Below are positions 7,945 to 17,321 of a DNA stretch of 64,000 nucleotides, in pieces. A program made the translations under genes and the position numbers. The notes under the pieces were generated by a model. That model had not been told where the DNA came from. It made no database searches and worked only from the letters and a program-made list of their open reading frames with translations. Position 1 is the stretch's first letter. Each line of letters begins with the position of its first letter. This stretch comes from Thermodesulfobacterium sp. (GTDB lineage: Bacteria > Desulfobacterota > Thermodesulfobacteria > Thermodesulfobacteriales > Thermodesulfobacteriaceae): the NCBI GenBank assembly GCA_017656385.1, contig JACDNX010000004.1, positions 1 through 64,000 of the forward strand, read 5' to 3'.

Positions 7945-9255
7945 TCACCCCCCTTTTAACCTTACTTTTACTGCTTCAGCATGAAAAGGCAAATTTTCGG
8001 TTTCAGCAAGAAGTATTACTTCCTTAGCTTCTCTTTTTAAAGCTGTTTTAGAATACTTAAGGAAGTTTATCTTCTTTATAAACTTTTCTGCAGAAAGGGA
8101 AGAAGCAAACCTTGCAAATCCCATTGTCGGAAGAACATGGTTGGGACCTGCTATATAATCTCCCATTGCTTCAGGAGTAAAAGAACCTAAAAAAATAGCT
8201 CCAGCATTTCTAACAAGGGGTAAATAATCCATTGGCTCTTTAATCATAATTTCCAAATGCTCAGGAGCTATCATATTTGCTAAAAAGAAAGCAGTTTCTA
8301 AGTCCTTTACAATTATAATCCCACCTCTTTTTGAAAGAGCTTCCTTAGCTATTTCATTTCTGAAGCCTTTTTCCAGTGCCCGAGGAATTATATTTTTAAC
8401 TTCCTTAGCAATTTTAAGCGAAGTAGTAATAAGGACTGATAAACTCATAGGGTCATGTTCAGCCTGAGCAAGTAAATCCCACACTACAAATTCAGGATTA
8501 GCTGTTTCATCTGCAATAATCAGCACCTCACTTGGTCCAGCTATTATATCTATTCCCACAAATGAGGAGACAAGTTTTTTAGCAATAGTTACATAAATGT
8601 TTCCTGGTCCACAAATGACATCTACTCTGGGTAGAGTTTCAGTTCCATATGCTAAACCAAAAACTGACCAAGGTCCTCCAATTTTATATATTTCATCAAC
8701 ACCAGCTTCATTTGCAGCAACAAGTAAAGCTGGATGCAAAGTCTTGTCTCTTCTCGGTGGGGATACCATAACCACCTTTTTCACTCCTGCTATCTTAGCA
8801 GGAACAGCAGTCATAATAACTGTTGAAATAAGAGGTGTTTTCCCACCTTTACCTCCTGGAATATAAATACCTGCTACATCTACAGGTTTTACCATCTGTC
8901 CAAGAATAATGCCTGAATTGTCATTCATAAACCAGGACTGAGGAATACTCCGAGAATGAAATTTTTCTACCTTTTTTATAGCTAACTTAATAGCTGAGAG
9001 TAGTTCCGAAGAAATGTTTTTATAGGCTCTGTCAATTTCTTCTTTCTTTACTTTGAATTCTCTTGATACCAAGTGAACACCATCAAATTTATAGGTATAT
9101 TCAGTTAAGGCTCTGTCTCCTTCTTTCCTAACCCTGTCTCCTATTTTTTTAACTTCCTTTTCTATTTTTTTAGGAAACTCATCAATTCGGTTTATAATTT
9201 TTTGTAAATACTTATCAGCTCTTTTGGAAGGATAATTAAAGGTTCTTATTTTCAT
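7945..9255 (-). CDS. hisD: Histidinol dehydrogenase
   Basis: Catalyses the last two oxidation steps of histidine synthesis, histidinol to histidine, with NAD and zinc. The 436-residue protein shows the family motifs DVICGPGNIYV, GIDIIAGPSEVL, AQAEHDP, APEHLEI and GPNHVLPT, including the zinc- and substrate-binding histidines. It is the only histidine gene in the window. It sits between purL (15 bp upstream) and the phosphofructokinase gene. Confidence 0.97.
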   Translation of the reverse strand: MKIRTFNYPSKRADKYLQKIINRIDEFPKKIEKEVKKIGDRVRKEGDRALTEYTYKFDGVHLVSREFKVKKEEIDRAYKNISSELLSAIKLAIKKVEKFHSRSIPQSWFMNDNSGIILGQMVKPVDVAGIYIPGGKGGKTPLISTVIMTAVPAKIAGVKKVVMVSPPRRDKTLHPALLVAANEAGVDEIYKIGGPWSVFGLAYGTETLPRVDVICGPGNIYVTIAKKLVSSFVGIDIIAGPSEVLIIADETANPEFVVWDLLAQAEHDPMSLSVLITTSLKIAKEVKNIIPRALEKGFRNEIAKEALSKRGGIIIVKDLETAFFLANMIAPEHLEIMIKEPMDYLPLVRNAGAIFLGSFTPEAMGDYIAGPNHVLPTMGFARFASSLSAEKFIKKINFLKYSKTALKREAKEVILLAETENLPFHAEAVKVRLKGG

Positions 9256-9269
9256 ACCTTAACTCCTTT

Positions 9270-12200
9270 TTACCAGTCACTAAAAGGTTCTTGCCAGATT
9301 TTTTTCAAATCCATAATATGCTCTTTTATTACAACTTTTCCTTCAATTCCTTTTATAATTAAAAAGGGGTCTGCGATTACTTCCCCTATTAAAGTGCAGG
9401 GGATATCTTTCATAAGACTTTCAAAATCTTCTTTTTTCTCCCTTTTAACTGTTACAACTATTCTTCCTGCGCTTTCAGAAAAAAGTATAAAATCTTCTCT
9501 TAATTCTCCTTCATAAGGAACAGCAAAAAGATCAACCATTATTCCATATCCTCCAGAAAATGCCTTTTCAGCTAATGCAACTCCTAATCCTCCATCAGAA
9601 AGATCATGAGCTGACTCAACAAGACTACTATAAATAGCATCTCTTAGCTTGATATAGACTTTTTTATTTAAGTGTGGATCTGGCTTAGGGACTTTTCCTC
9701 CCTTTATTCCCAAAAGATTGAAATACTCTGAACCAGCCAGTTCATCCTTGGTTATTCCCAAAATATAAACAAGATCTCCAGGGTTTTTTACATCCATAGT
9801 CTGAGCAAAATAATACTTTGGAATTTTTGCAACCACAGAAAAGAGAAAGGTAGGGGGGATAGAAATTTTTAAACTCCCATCAGGAAAAATAGTTCCTACA
9901 CCAAAAGGATTTTTATCTTCAGGATTAAGTCCTACATGCATAAAATAGTCGTTTTTCATTGAATCTTTTCCTGAAATACAGGGAACTCCATAAGCTCTTG
10001 TAAAATCATAAAGTGCTTGATTGGCTCTTACCAGCTGAGCAAGTTTATATTTTCCATCAGGATTTTTTTTACTCTCTACAGGATCACACCAGCAAAAATT
10101 ATCAAGCCCTGCCATATACTCAATATCTCCTCCCACACAAACCGCATTTCGTATGCCTTCATCTATAGCATTGGCAACCATCCAATATGTATCGTAATCA
10201 GAAAACTTAGGACAAATACCGTGTGCAACCACGATTCCGCTTTCACTCTCCAGATCATATCTTAAAACTGCTGCATCACTTGGTCCGTCATTATTGATAC
10301 CTGTTAAAGGTTTTACAACACTCCCTCCCTGAACTTCATGGTCATATTGAGTAACTACATACTCTTTTGAGCAAACATTGTAGGTTTTTAAAATTTTCTT
10401 TAAAATACTTCCGTAATTCTCAGGGATTTTCACTTCAGGCTTTAAAGGATAAAGTGGTGTTTTCCATTCTGCATACAATTCAAGCTGAGGAACTCCTTCG
10501 TGAAGAAAATTTAAAGGTAAAAGTCCTACAGTTTTCCCTTCATATAAAACATGAAAATATCCTGAATCTGTAAATTTCCCTAAAACTGTTGCTAAAACAC
10601 CCATCTTTTTTGCTAAATTTAAAAATCTTTCTGCTTTATCAGGAGGCACAGCTACAGTCATTCTTTCCTGACTTTCTGAGAGCAGGATTTCCCAGGGGCG
10701 AAGCCCGGGATATTTTAAAGGTGCTTTGGCAAGGTCTATCTCAGCCCCTCCTGACTCCTTAGCCATCTCTCCCACAGAAGAAGAAAGTCCTCCTGCACCG
10801 TTATCTGTGATGGAGTTATATAAATTTTCATCTCTTGCCTTCAGCAAAAAATCCACCATTTTTTTCTGGGTTATGGGATCTCCTATCTGTACAGCTGTAG
10901 CAGGAGAGCCTTCGTGTAAAGCTTCAGAAGAAAAGGTAGCACCATGAATTCCATCTTTTCCAATTTTTCCACCAATCATCACCACCAAATCTCCTGGTTT
11001 AGCTCCCTTTTTCCAGCAAGGTTCTCCTTTTATATACAAAGGTAAAAGCCCTCCTGTGCCACAGTAAACCAGCGGTTTACCAAGATAGCGAGGATCAAAA
11101 ACTATGGAACCATTTACTGTAGGAATTCCACTCTGATTTCCTCCATGTTCAACACCTTCCCTTACACCCTCAAAAATTCTTCTTGGATGTAGAATTCTCG
11201 GAGGCAAAGGTTTATTCCAATCTGGAGGAGCAAAACAAAATACATCTGTATTAAATATTAGTTTAGCTCCTTTACCTGTTCCGAGAGGGTCTCTATTTAC
11301 CCCTACAATACCAGTTAAAGCCCCTCCATAAGGATCAAGTGCTGAAGGACTATTATGGGTCTCAACCTTAAAAGCTAAAGCCCATTTTTCATCAAGCTTT
11401 ATAATTCCCGCATTGTCAACAAACACAGAAAGACAAAAGTCTTTTTCTCCCTTTTCTCTTCTTATTTCTTCTGTAGCACCCTTAATATAAGTTTTAAAAA
11501 GGCTATCTATAACTGTGTCTTTCCCATTATCAAGATTTTTATAAAAAATTTTGGCATTAAATATCTTGTGCTTGCAGTGCTCTGACCAAGTTTGAGCAAT
11601 ACACTCAAGTTCTACATCTGTGATAGCTTCATCTAATCCGTATTTTTCTCGCAACTTTATAAATTTGGAATTGGAAAAAAAATCCTGAATAGTTTTCATT
11701 TCTTTAAGATTAAGAGCAAGCAGTCTCTCTTGAGATAACTTTAAAAGTTCTCTATCGGATAACTTTTTCAAATTAAATCTTTCAACTATAGGAGGAAAAA
11801 ATTCTGTTACTCTGGGAACAGAATAGAAAAAGCCATTTTCTAATAGCTCGTTCTTAGAAAGAATAAACCATCTCTCTATAAGTTCATTAGCAAGAAGATC
11901 CTTGGCTATCTTTTCAACATCATTCTTGGAAACTTTCCCTTTTATCAAAAATTGACGGGAAAAGTAAACTCCTTCTTTTTCAGTATCTAATGGCCTTTCT
12001 AAAATATAACTGAGAGCCTCTTCAGCAGTTTTACCTTCGTTATCGGTAACTCCTGGACGATATCCAATTTCCAAAATCCAATCAAAGGAAAACCCCATTT
12101 TTAGAGATATGGGTTCATTTATACTATATGCTTGAATTACAGGATCGCAGAGAGCTGATTCTGCAAAAGTTTTCACTATTTCTTTGGTAAAATTACCCTC

Positions 12201-12353
12201 AACTAAGTATACTTTTACAAAATAAAGTTCGTCTATCTGAAGATTTAAGTGATGCTGTATTTTTCTTTTGACTTTAGTGCTGATAGCATCTTTAAAGGTA
12301 GGCTTGAATGAAACTTCTATTCTGAAAACATTCATAGAATTGAAATATATCAT
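9270..12353 (-). CDS. purL: Phosphoribosylformylglycinamidine synthase with N-terminal PurS-like domains
   Basis: Makes FGAM from FGAR, ATP and glutamine-derived ammonia in purine synthesis. Two PurS-like segments lie at about residues 7-85 and 88-180. The synthetase core follows, with QTWSEHCKHKIF, the catalytic ETHNSPSA, GGNQSGIPT and a second ATP-binding half. There is no glutaminase domain at the C-terminus, so a separate PurQ is needed and is not in this window. Length is 1027 residues. The start could instead be the second ATG at 12335 (MNVFRIEV); neither start has a good Shine-Dalgarno sequence. It lies 22 bp after the aldolase gene. Confidence 0.93.
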   Translation of the reverse strand: MIYFNSMNVFRIEVSFKPTFKDAISTKVKRKIQHHLNLQIDELYFVKVYLVEGNFTKEIVKTFAESALCDPVIQAYSINEPISLKMGFSFDWILEIGYRPGVTDNEGKTAEEALSYILERPLDTEKEGVYFSRQFLIKGKVSKNDVEKIAKDLLANELIERWFILSKNELLENGFFYSVPRVTEFFPPIVERFNLKKLSDRELLKLSQERLLALNLKEMKTIQDFFSNSKFIKLREKYGLDEAITDVELECIAQTWSEHCKHKIFNAKIFYKNLDNGKDTVIDSLFKTYIKGATEEIRREKGEKDFCLSVFVDNAGIIKLDEKWALAFKVETHNSPSALDPYGGALTGIVGVNRDPLGTGKGAKLIFNTDVFCFAPPDWNKPLPPRILHPRRIFEGVREGVEHGGNQSGIPTVNGSIVFDPRYLGKPLVYCGTGGLLPLYIKGEPCWKKGAKPGDLVVMIGGKIGKDGIHGATFSSEALHEGSPATAVQIGDPITQKKMVDFLLKARDENLYNSITDNGAGGLSSSVGEMAKESGGAEIDLAKAPLKYPGLRPWEILLSESQERMTVAVPPDKAERFLNLAKKMGVLATVLGKFTDSGYFHVLYEGKTVGLLPLNFLHEGVPQLELYAEWKTPLYPLKPEVKIPENYGSILKKILKTYNVCSKEYVVTQYDHEVQGGSVVKPLTGINNDGPSDAAVLRYDLESESGIVVAHGICPKFSDYDTYWMVANAIDEGIRNAVCVGGDIEYMAGLDNFCWCDPVESKKNPDGKYKLAQLVRANQALYDFTRAYGVPCISGKDSMKNDYFMHVGLNPEDKNPFGVGTIFPDGSLKISIPPTFLFSVVAKIPKYYFAQTMDVKNPGDLVYILGITKDELAGSEYFNLLGIKGGKVPKPDPHLNKKVYIKLRDAIYSSLVESAHDLSDGGLGVALAEKAFSGGYGIMVDLFAVPYEGELREDFILFSESAGRIVVTVKREKKEDFESLMKDIPCTLIGEVIADPFLIIKGIEGKVVIKEHIMDLKKIWQEPFSDW

Positions 12354-12375
12354 TTAATAAATTAAAATTCAATAT

Positions 12376-13644
12376 TTATGAAGATAAAACCTTGGATTTA
12401 ACCAGATCGGAAGTATTTACAACATTTAATGCCCTGAAAATTTTTTCAAAAAGTCCTTCCATATCGCTTAAAATCTTTTCTTTTATTTCAGAAGAAAGGT
12501 CCCACCAATCTTTTTTGAAAACTCCAAATCCTTTTTTTCTTGTTTTATAAATAAATTGAGCTTCTGTCATATCTTCTTTCCATTCATTTTTCAAGTTTGT
12601 TTTTAGATAACTGTAAATTTTTTCTCTAAATTCCTGAGGTAGTGCCGGGTGATCATAAATAAAGTTTTGAAAACCTGTAGCTAAATGAACCTCCACGCAT
12701 TCACATTCTGGGAAAAGATTAAAATAATCTTCTGGAAGAGTAGATGCCCCATGCTGAACTGCTCCAGCTAATCCAAATTCTTCTCTTGCAATTTTTGAAA
12801 GCGTCTTTAAAGTATTAAAATCAAGATTTATTGTAGCAACTTTCCCATCAGGTAAAACCACACCTCCGTGAGATGTTCCTGTTTGCACGCTGATTTTTGA
12901 AATTCCTACCTCTCTTTTAAAAACCCTGTTAAATCCTTTCATAAATACTCTCAATTCTTCAGGAGTGCTATTGTGCCCTCCAATTTCTCCTATCTCTCCT
13001 CCGAGATTTACAGTTATTCCTTCTGGTTCTATAGACCTTACAAATTCTGCCATTTCAGCAGTAACTTCATAATTATGTTTCTGTTGTTCCTCAAGACTTT
13101 CTTTCTCAAGAACTACCAAAGTTGAGGCATCAATGTCAATATTATAAAACTGTGCAGAAATTGCCTCTTTTATGAGATTTTTTATGTTACTTTTTTCTCT
13201 ATCTGCATCAGCAAAATAAGATTTTCTATTAAATTGAAAATGATCACCTTGAATAAAAATAGGACCTTCAAACTTTTCTCTAAAACCTGCAGAAAGAACT
13301 ACAGTAGCATACTCCAAAGGGGATTGTTTAGTATAACCCATTTCTGATTTTGCAATTTCAAAAATTAAAGCCCCTACTTTTAACTTCTTTGCTACTCTAA
13401 AAATAGTTCTTGCTACATCGTATGTCATTCCTCTTATATTAATTGCAGGCACACTAAAGCCTAAAAATTTTTTTGAAAACTCTCTGTATAAAGGATAAAT
13501 AGAATAACCTTTGTATCCCAATTGTTTCAAGCTTTCTTGAAGGGGAATAAAAAGTTTTTTATTTTTAAATACAGCTTTGTAGAGGATTTTATCTATTTCT
13601 TCAGGGGTTTCTTTTAGTTTATTTAAAAGGTCATCTTTTTTCAT
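12376..13644 (-). CDS. Class II aldolase family protein, probable fructose-bisphosphate aldolase
   Basis: The 422-residue protein keeps the metal- and substrate-binding signs of class II aldolases: FIQGDHFQ, YNIDIDAST, GEIGEIGG, TGTSHGGVV and QHGAST. It is longer than and divergent from the usual 280-350-residue enzymes, with extra sequence at both ends. Its substrate therefore cannot be fixed from the sequence. It is the first gene of a run that also encodes phosphofructokinase, which fits a glycolytic or gluconeogenic role. A probable promoter lies 36 bp upstream. Confidence 0.75.
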   Translation of the reverse strand: MKKDDLLNKLKETPEEIDKILYKAVFKNKKLFIPLQESLKQLGYKGYSIYPLYREFSKKFLGFSVPAINIRGMTYDVARTIFRVAKKLKVGALIFEIAKSEMGYTKQSPLEYATVVLSAGFREKFEGPIFIQGDHFQFNRKSYFADADREKSNIKNLIKEAISAQFYNIDIDASTLVVLEKESLEEQQKHNYEVTAEMAEFVRSIEPEGITVNLGGEIGEIGGHNSTPEELRVFMKGFNRVFKREVGISKISVQTGTSHGGVVLPDGKVATINLDFNTLKTLSKIAREEFGLAGAVQHGASTLPEDYFNLFPECECVEVHLATGFQNFIYDHPALPQEFREKIYSYLKTNLKNEWKEDMTEAQFIYKTRKKGFGVFKKDWWDLSSEIKEKILSDMEGLFEKIFRALNVVNTSDLVKSKVLSS

Positions 13645-13679
13645 TTTTTACCTCCAAACAAACGTGCTTTTAATAATTA

Positions 13680-13709
13680 ATTATACAATAAATTTTTATA
13701 AAAAAACAA
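13680..13709 (-). promoter_or_regulatory. Probable promoter of the aldolase-purL-hisD-pfk run
   Basis: On the minus strand TTGTTT (13704-13709) and TATAAT (13680-13685) are separated by 18 bases, a near-consensus housekeeping promoter 36 bases before the aldolase start. Confidence 0.55.
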
Positions 13710-13738
13710 AATTCAGCGATCAAAAATTCTAAATTTAC

Positions 13739-13766
13739 TTGTTTAAAAAGAATTTTTTAGTAAAAT
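13739..13766 (+). promoter_or_regulatory. Probable promoter of the acyl-CoA dehydrogenase/ETF operon
   Basis: TTGTTT (13739-13744), a 16-base spacer and TAAAAT (13761-13766) lie 26 bases before the ATG. An AAGGAG ribosome-binding site lies at about 13780-13785. The match is moderate. Confidence 0.45.
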
Positions 13767-13792
13767 TACTCACTTAAAAAAGGAGTTTTTCT

Positions 13793-14944
13793 ATGATTCA
13801 ATACAATTTTACCGAGGAACAGAAAATTCTAATTGATTTAATAAAACAGATCGGAGAAGAATATATAAAACCTTACGCTCTGGAATGGGATGAAAAAGAG
13901 ATTTATGATGAAAAACCAATTAGAGCTTTAGCAGATGCTGATTTGTTTGGGATAATCATTCCCGAGGATTATGGAGGTCTGGGGTGGGGCAGTTTTGAGA
14001 TGTGTTTAGCAGTAGAAAAGCTTTCCTATTATTGCGGAGGAGTATCTACCACTTATGCAGCTTCTTTTCTTGGGTCCTATCCAATTCTTCTTTTTGGTAA
14101 TAAAGAACAAAAAGAAAAATACTTGCCAGACATTGCAAAAGGTAAGAAGCTTTGTGCCTTTGCCTTGACAGAACCTCAAGCAGGAAGTGATGCCTTTGCT
14201 ATAAAGACCACTGCAAAAAAAGAGGGAGAGTTTTACATACTAAATGGTATGAAACAATGGATAACAAACGGTGGTATAGCTGATATTTACATTGTAGTTG
14301 CTGTAACTGACCCTTCAAAAGGTGCCAGAGGTGCAAGTGCATTTATTGTAGAAAAAAACGATCCTGGTTTCTCTGTAGGTAAAAAAGAAAAAAAACTTGG
14401 ATTAAGAGCATCAGTTACCACAGAGCTTTTCTTTAATGACTGCAAAATTCCTAAGAACAGATTACTTGCAAGAGAAGGAATGGGGTTTATAGTGGCTCTC
14501 AGAACCTTAGATTTTGGCAGATGTGGTGCAGGAGCTCAGGCTCTTGGAATAGCACAAGCTGCTATGGAAGTTTCTCTTAAGCATGCTACCTCAAGAATAC
14601 AGTTTGGGCAACCCATTTACAATTTTCAGGCTGTTAACCACACCTTTGCAGATATGGCAGTTAAAATAGAAGCAGCAAGAGCGTTGATTTATAATGTAGC
14701 TAAATTTATAGATAGTGGGGCTAAAGAAATTTCTGGAGCATCTTCTATAGCCAAATGCTTTGCTACAGATATTGCCATGTGGGTTACTGAAAGAGCTATT
14801 CAAATGATGGGTGGTTTTGGATATATGAGAGATTATCCAGTTCAAAAATATTTTAGAGACGCAAAATGTCTTCAAATTTATGAAGGAACTAACGAAATCC
14901 AAAGAAACATAATAGCAAGAGAATTAATCAAATATTATAAATAG
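13793..14944 (+). CDS. Acyl-CoA dehydrogenase (short-chain/butyryl-CoA type)
   Basis: A FAD enzyme that introduces a double bond into acyl-CoA and passes electrons to ETF. The 383-residue protein has the usual domains: CAFALTEPQAGSD and MKQWITNGG for FAD/substrate binding, and RIQFGQPI in the C-terminal helices. The catalytic base is Glu364 in IYEGTNEIQR. That position is typical of short- and medium-chain enzymes rather than isovaleryl or long-chain ones. It is followed at 14 bp by etfB and then etfA, so the electron acceptor is encoded in the same operon. The natural substrate is not determined. Confidence 0.93.
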   Translation: MIQYNFTEEQKILIDLIKQIGEEYIKPYALEWDEKEIYDEKPIRALADADLFGIIIPEDYGGLGWGSFEMCLAVEKLSYYCGGVSTTYAASFLGSYPILLFGNKEQKEKYLPDIAKGKKLCAFALTEPQAGSDAFAIKTTAKKEGEFYILNGMKQWITNGGIADIYIVVAVTDPSKGARGASAFIVEKNDPGFSVGKKEKKLGLRASVTTELFFNDCKIPKNRLLAREGMGFIVALRTLDFGRCGAGAQALGIAQAAMEVSLKHATSRIQFGQPIYNFQAVNHTFADMAVKIEAARALIYNVAKFIDSGAKEISGASSIAKCFATDIAMWVTERAIQMMGGFGYMRDYPVQKYFRDAKCLQIYEGTNEIQRNIIARELIKYYK

Positions 14945-14958
14945 CGAGGTAGTTTTAA

Positions 14959-15753
14959 ATGGAAAAAATAATAGTATGTATAAAAGGTGTACCTGAACCA
15001 GGGAGTGTAAAAGTTGATCCTGAAACCCATGCTTTAAAAAGAGAAAGCATGGAATTAATATTAAACCCTAACGATAGACCAGCCTTAGAGATGGCTGTAA
15101 GGTTAAAAAATGACTATAATATAGAATTAGTGGCAATTTCCATGGGACCTCCTAATGTTATTCCTCTCTTGAAACATGCTTATGCTTTGGGAGTTGATCA
15201 GATGATTCTTCTTTCTGATAGGGCTTTTGCAGGTTCAGATACTCTCGCAACAAGCTATGTTTTAGCAGAGGCCATCAAAAAACTTTCTCCCTTTTCACTT
15301 GTTTTGATGGGTCTCAAGTCAATTGATGGAGAAACAGCACAGGTTCCTCCAGAAACAGCAAGCTTACTTGATATTCCTTCACTTACCAATGTAAAAAGCC
15401 TTTTTATGAAAGATAATAAATGGATAGCTATAAGGGAAATTGAATACGGAGAGGAAGAAGTTGAAGTAGAAGGACCTTTAGTTTGTTCTGTTTCACCTAC
15501 AGCTTTTGAATACATAAGACCACCATCCTTAAAGAGACTTTTGGAAGTAAAAAATAAGGAACCTATAGTTTGGCAGGCAGGTGATTTAAATTTGGATTCT
15601 CAAAAATTGGGGCTTAAGGGATCACCAACACAGGTAGTGGAAGTTATTGAGAAAAAAATAGAAACTAAAGGTATTATCTTAGAGGGTGAAACAGAGGAGC
15701 TTGTAGAAAAATTGATAGAAGTGCTTAAGGAAAAAGCTTTAATAAAAAATTAA
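14959..15753 (+). CDS. etfB: Electron transfer flavoprotein, beta subunit
   Basis: Small subunit of the ETF heterodimer that takes electrons from the acyl-CoA dehydrogenase next door. The 264-residue protein starts IIVCIKGVPEPGSVKVD. It shows the adenine-nucleotide-binding region of the family (DTLATSYVLAEAI, GLKSIDGETAQVPPE) and the partner-recognition loop around SLKRLLEVK. It lies 14 bp after the dehydrogenase gene and 8 bp before etfA. Whether this ETF performs electron bifurcation cannot be told from what I can see. Confidence 0.95.
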   Translation: MEKIIVCIKGVPEPGSVKVDPETHALKRESMELILNPNDRPALEMAVRLKNDYNIELVAISMGPPNVIPLLKHAYALGVDQMILLSDRAFAGSDTLATSYVLAEAIKKLSPFSLVLMGLKSIDGETAQVPPETASLLDIPSLTNVKSLFMKDNKWIAIREIEYGEEEVEVEGPLVCSVSPTAFEYIRPPSLKRLLEVKNKEPIVWQAGDLNLDSQKLGLKGSPTQVVEVIEKKIETKGIILEGETEELVEKLIEVLKEKALIKN

Positions 15754-15761
15754 TGAGGTGA

Positions 15762-16772
15762 ATGATGTTTGAAAGGATAAACATAGAAAATTTGCCCAAG
15801 GGCAATATTTTAGCTTTTGGAGAATTTTATAGAAATGAGTTAAACAACTCAAGCTTAGAGATACTTTCTCCTTTAAAAGAAGTGGCTCAGGCTTTAAATA
15901 AAAAACTTATTCTACTTTTTTTGATAGGTTCTCTGGAGGATATTAAAAATCTGGAAGAAATAAAAAAATCCTTAGCAGACGAAGTATGGTTTGTAGTAAA
16001 TAATGAATTAAAAGATCTTAAAGATGATCTTTATACTGAAGTTCTTGCTCAAATAGTCAAGTCTTCTCAACCTTATGGACTTTTCTTTCCTGCAACAAAA
16101 ATAGGGATGTCTTTAGCTCCAAGAGTTGCAGGAGCATTAAAAGTAGGACTGTGCGCTCATGTTAATTATTTAAAAGTAAAGGATAATCAAATTATAATGT
16201 CAAGACCAACATACGGAGAAAACATAATCGCTAAACTCGTGTCTAAAAGTTCTCCTGTTATGGCTACCATATCTTTGGGAGCCTTTAATATAAAGTATGG
16301 AGAGAGAGAACCCTTAATGAAAGAAATAATCTTTCCAGAAAATTTTTCCTGGAGTAGCAAACTAAAAATAAGAAATTTCATTCCTTCTAAGAAAAAACTT
16401 ACCAAACTCTCTACAGCTAAAATAGTGGTTTCAGGAGGCAGGGGACTCAAAAATAAAGAAACTTTCCAAAAACTTTTTGAGCTTGCAGAAATTTTAGGAG
16501 CTGAAGTTGGAGCAACTCGTCCAGTATGCTACGAAGGTTGGGTAGAAGAAGAAAGAATGATAGGGGTGAGTGGAGTTACTGTTAAACCAAAGATTTATAT
16601 CGGTTTTGGTATTTCAGGAGCTTTACAGCATACAGTTGGAATGGAAAACTCTGAGTTTATAATTGCAGTGAATACAGATAAAGACGCTCCTCTTGTTAAA
16701 ATGGCAAATCTGGCTTTAATAGGAGACGCAAGAAAAATCCTTGAGCTTTTACTGAAAAAGTTAAAAAGTTAA
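15762..16772 (+). CDS. etfA: Electron transfer flavoprotein, alpha subunit
   Basis: FAD-carrying subunit of ETF. The C-terminal FAD domain shows VVSGGRGL, the conserved arginine in GATRPVC and YIGFGISGALQHTVGM followed by NTDKDAPL. The N-terminal domain is more divergent. Length is 336 residues, normal for the family. Its 3' end overlaps the convergent uracil-DNA glycosylase gene by 12 bp, so there is no room for a terminator between them. Confidence 0.95.
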   Translation: MMFERINIENLPKGNILAFGEFYRNELNNSSLEILSPLKEVAQALNKKLILLFLIGSLEDIKNLEEIKKSLADEVWFVVNNELKDLKDDLYTEVLAQIVKSSQPYGLFFPATKIGMSLAPRVAGALKVGLCAHVNYLKVKDNQIIMSRPTYGENIIAKLVSKSSPVMATISLGAFNIKYGEREPLMKEIIFPENFSWSSKLKIRNFIPSKKKLTKLSTAKIVVSGGRGLKNKETFQKLFELAEILGAEVGATRPVCYEGWVEEERMIGVSGVTVKPKIYIGFGISGALQHTVGMENSEFIIAVNTDKDAPLVKMANLALIGDARKILELLLKKLKS

Positions 16773-17321
16773 TGTTTTTAATTTCTTGAAGTCTTCCTCT
16801 AAAACTTTTCTAATCTTTGGAAATCTTATACCAGCTGCTGGATGGTAGGTAACAAAAAATTTTTTATTTTTTCTTTCTATCCATTTTCCTCTAAAATCTT
16901 TTAACTTTTTATCAGGAAAAAATACCGAAAAGGCTATCTCACCTAACAAAATAAATATTTCTGGATTAATAACTTCAATTTGTTTTTTGAGCCAAGGAAG
17001 ACAGGCTTCAATTTCCTTCTTTTTAGGTTTTCTATTAATTGGTGGTTGAGGAAGGCACTTTAAAGGTGAGGTTATAAAGATTTCTTTTCTATTTAGACCT
17101 GCCAACCCAAGAAGATAGTTTAAAAATTTTCCTGCAGGACCGACAAAGGGTCTTCCTGTTTTATCTTCCTGAACACCAGGAGCCTGTCCTATAATCATAA
17201 CTTTTGCATTAGAGGGACCTTCTCCTGGAACAACATTATTTCTCATTTTCCACAATTCACATTTTTTACATTTTTTTATTTTTTCATTTAATTGTGTCAG
17301 TTTTTCTTTCTTGGCTTTCAT
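16761..17321 (-). CDS. Uracil-DNA glycosylase, family 4 type with iron-sulfur cluster
   Basis: Removes uracil from DNA, an activity especially useful in thermophiles, where cytosine deaminates fast. Four cysteines fit the [4Fe-4S] pattern of the family: C18, C21, C89 and C107. The active-site motif is GQAPG (family 4 usually has GEAPG). The second motif is HPAA (family 4 HPS/HPA). Length is 186 residues. The start overlaps the end of the upstream Mut7-C gene by 4 bp (ATGA-type), so the two are translationally coupled. Confidence 0.9.
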   Translation of the reverse strand: MKAKKEKLTQLNEKIKKCKKCELWKMRNNVVPGEGPSNAKVMIIGQAPGVQEDKTGRPFVGPAGKFLNYLLGLAGLNRKEIFITSPLKCLPQPPINRKPKKKEIEACLPWLKKQIEVINPEIFILLGEIAFSVFFPDKKLKDFRGKWIERKNKKFFVTYHPAAGIRFPKIRKVLEEDFKKLKTLTF

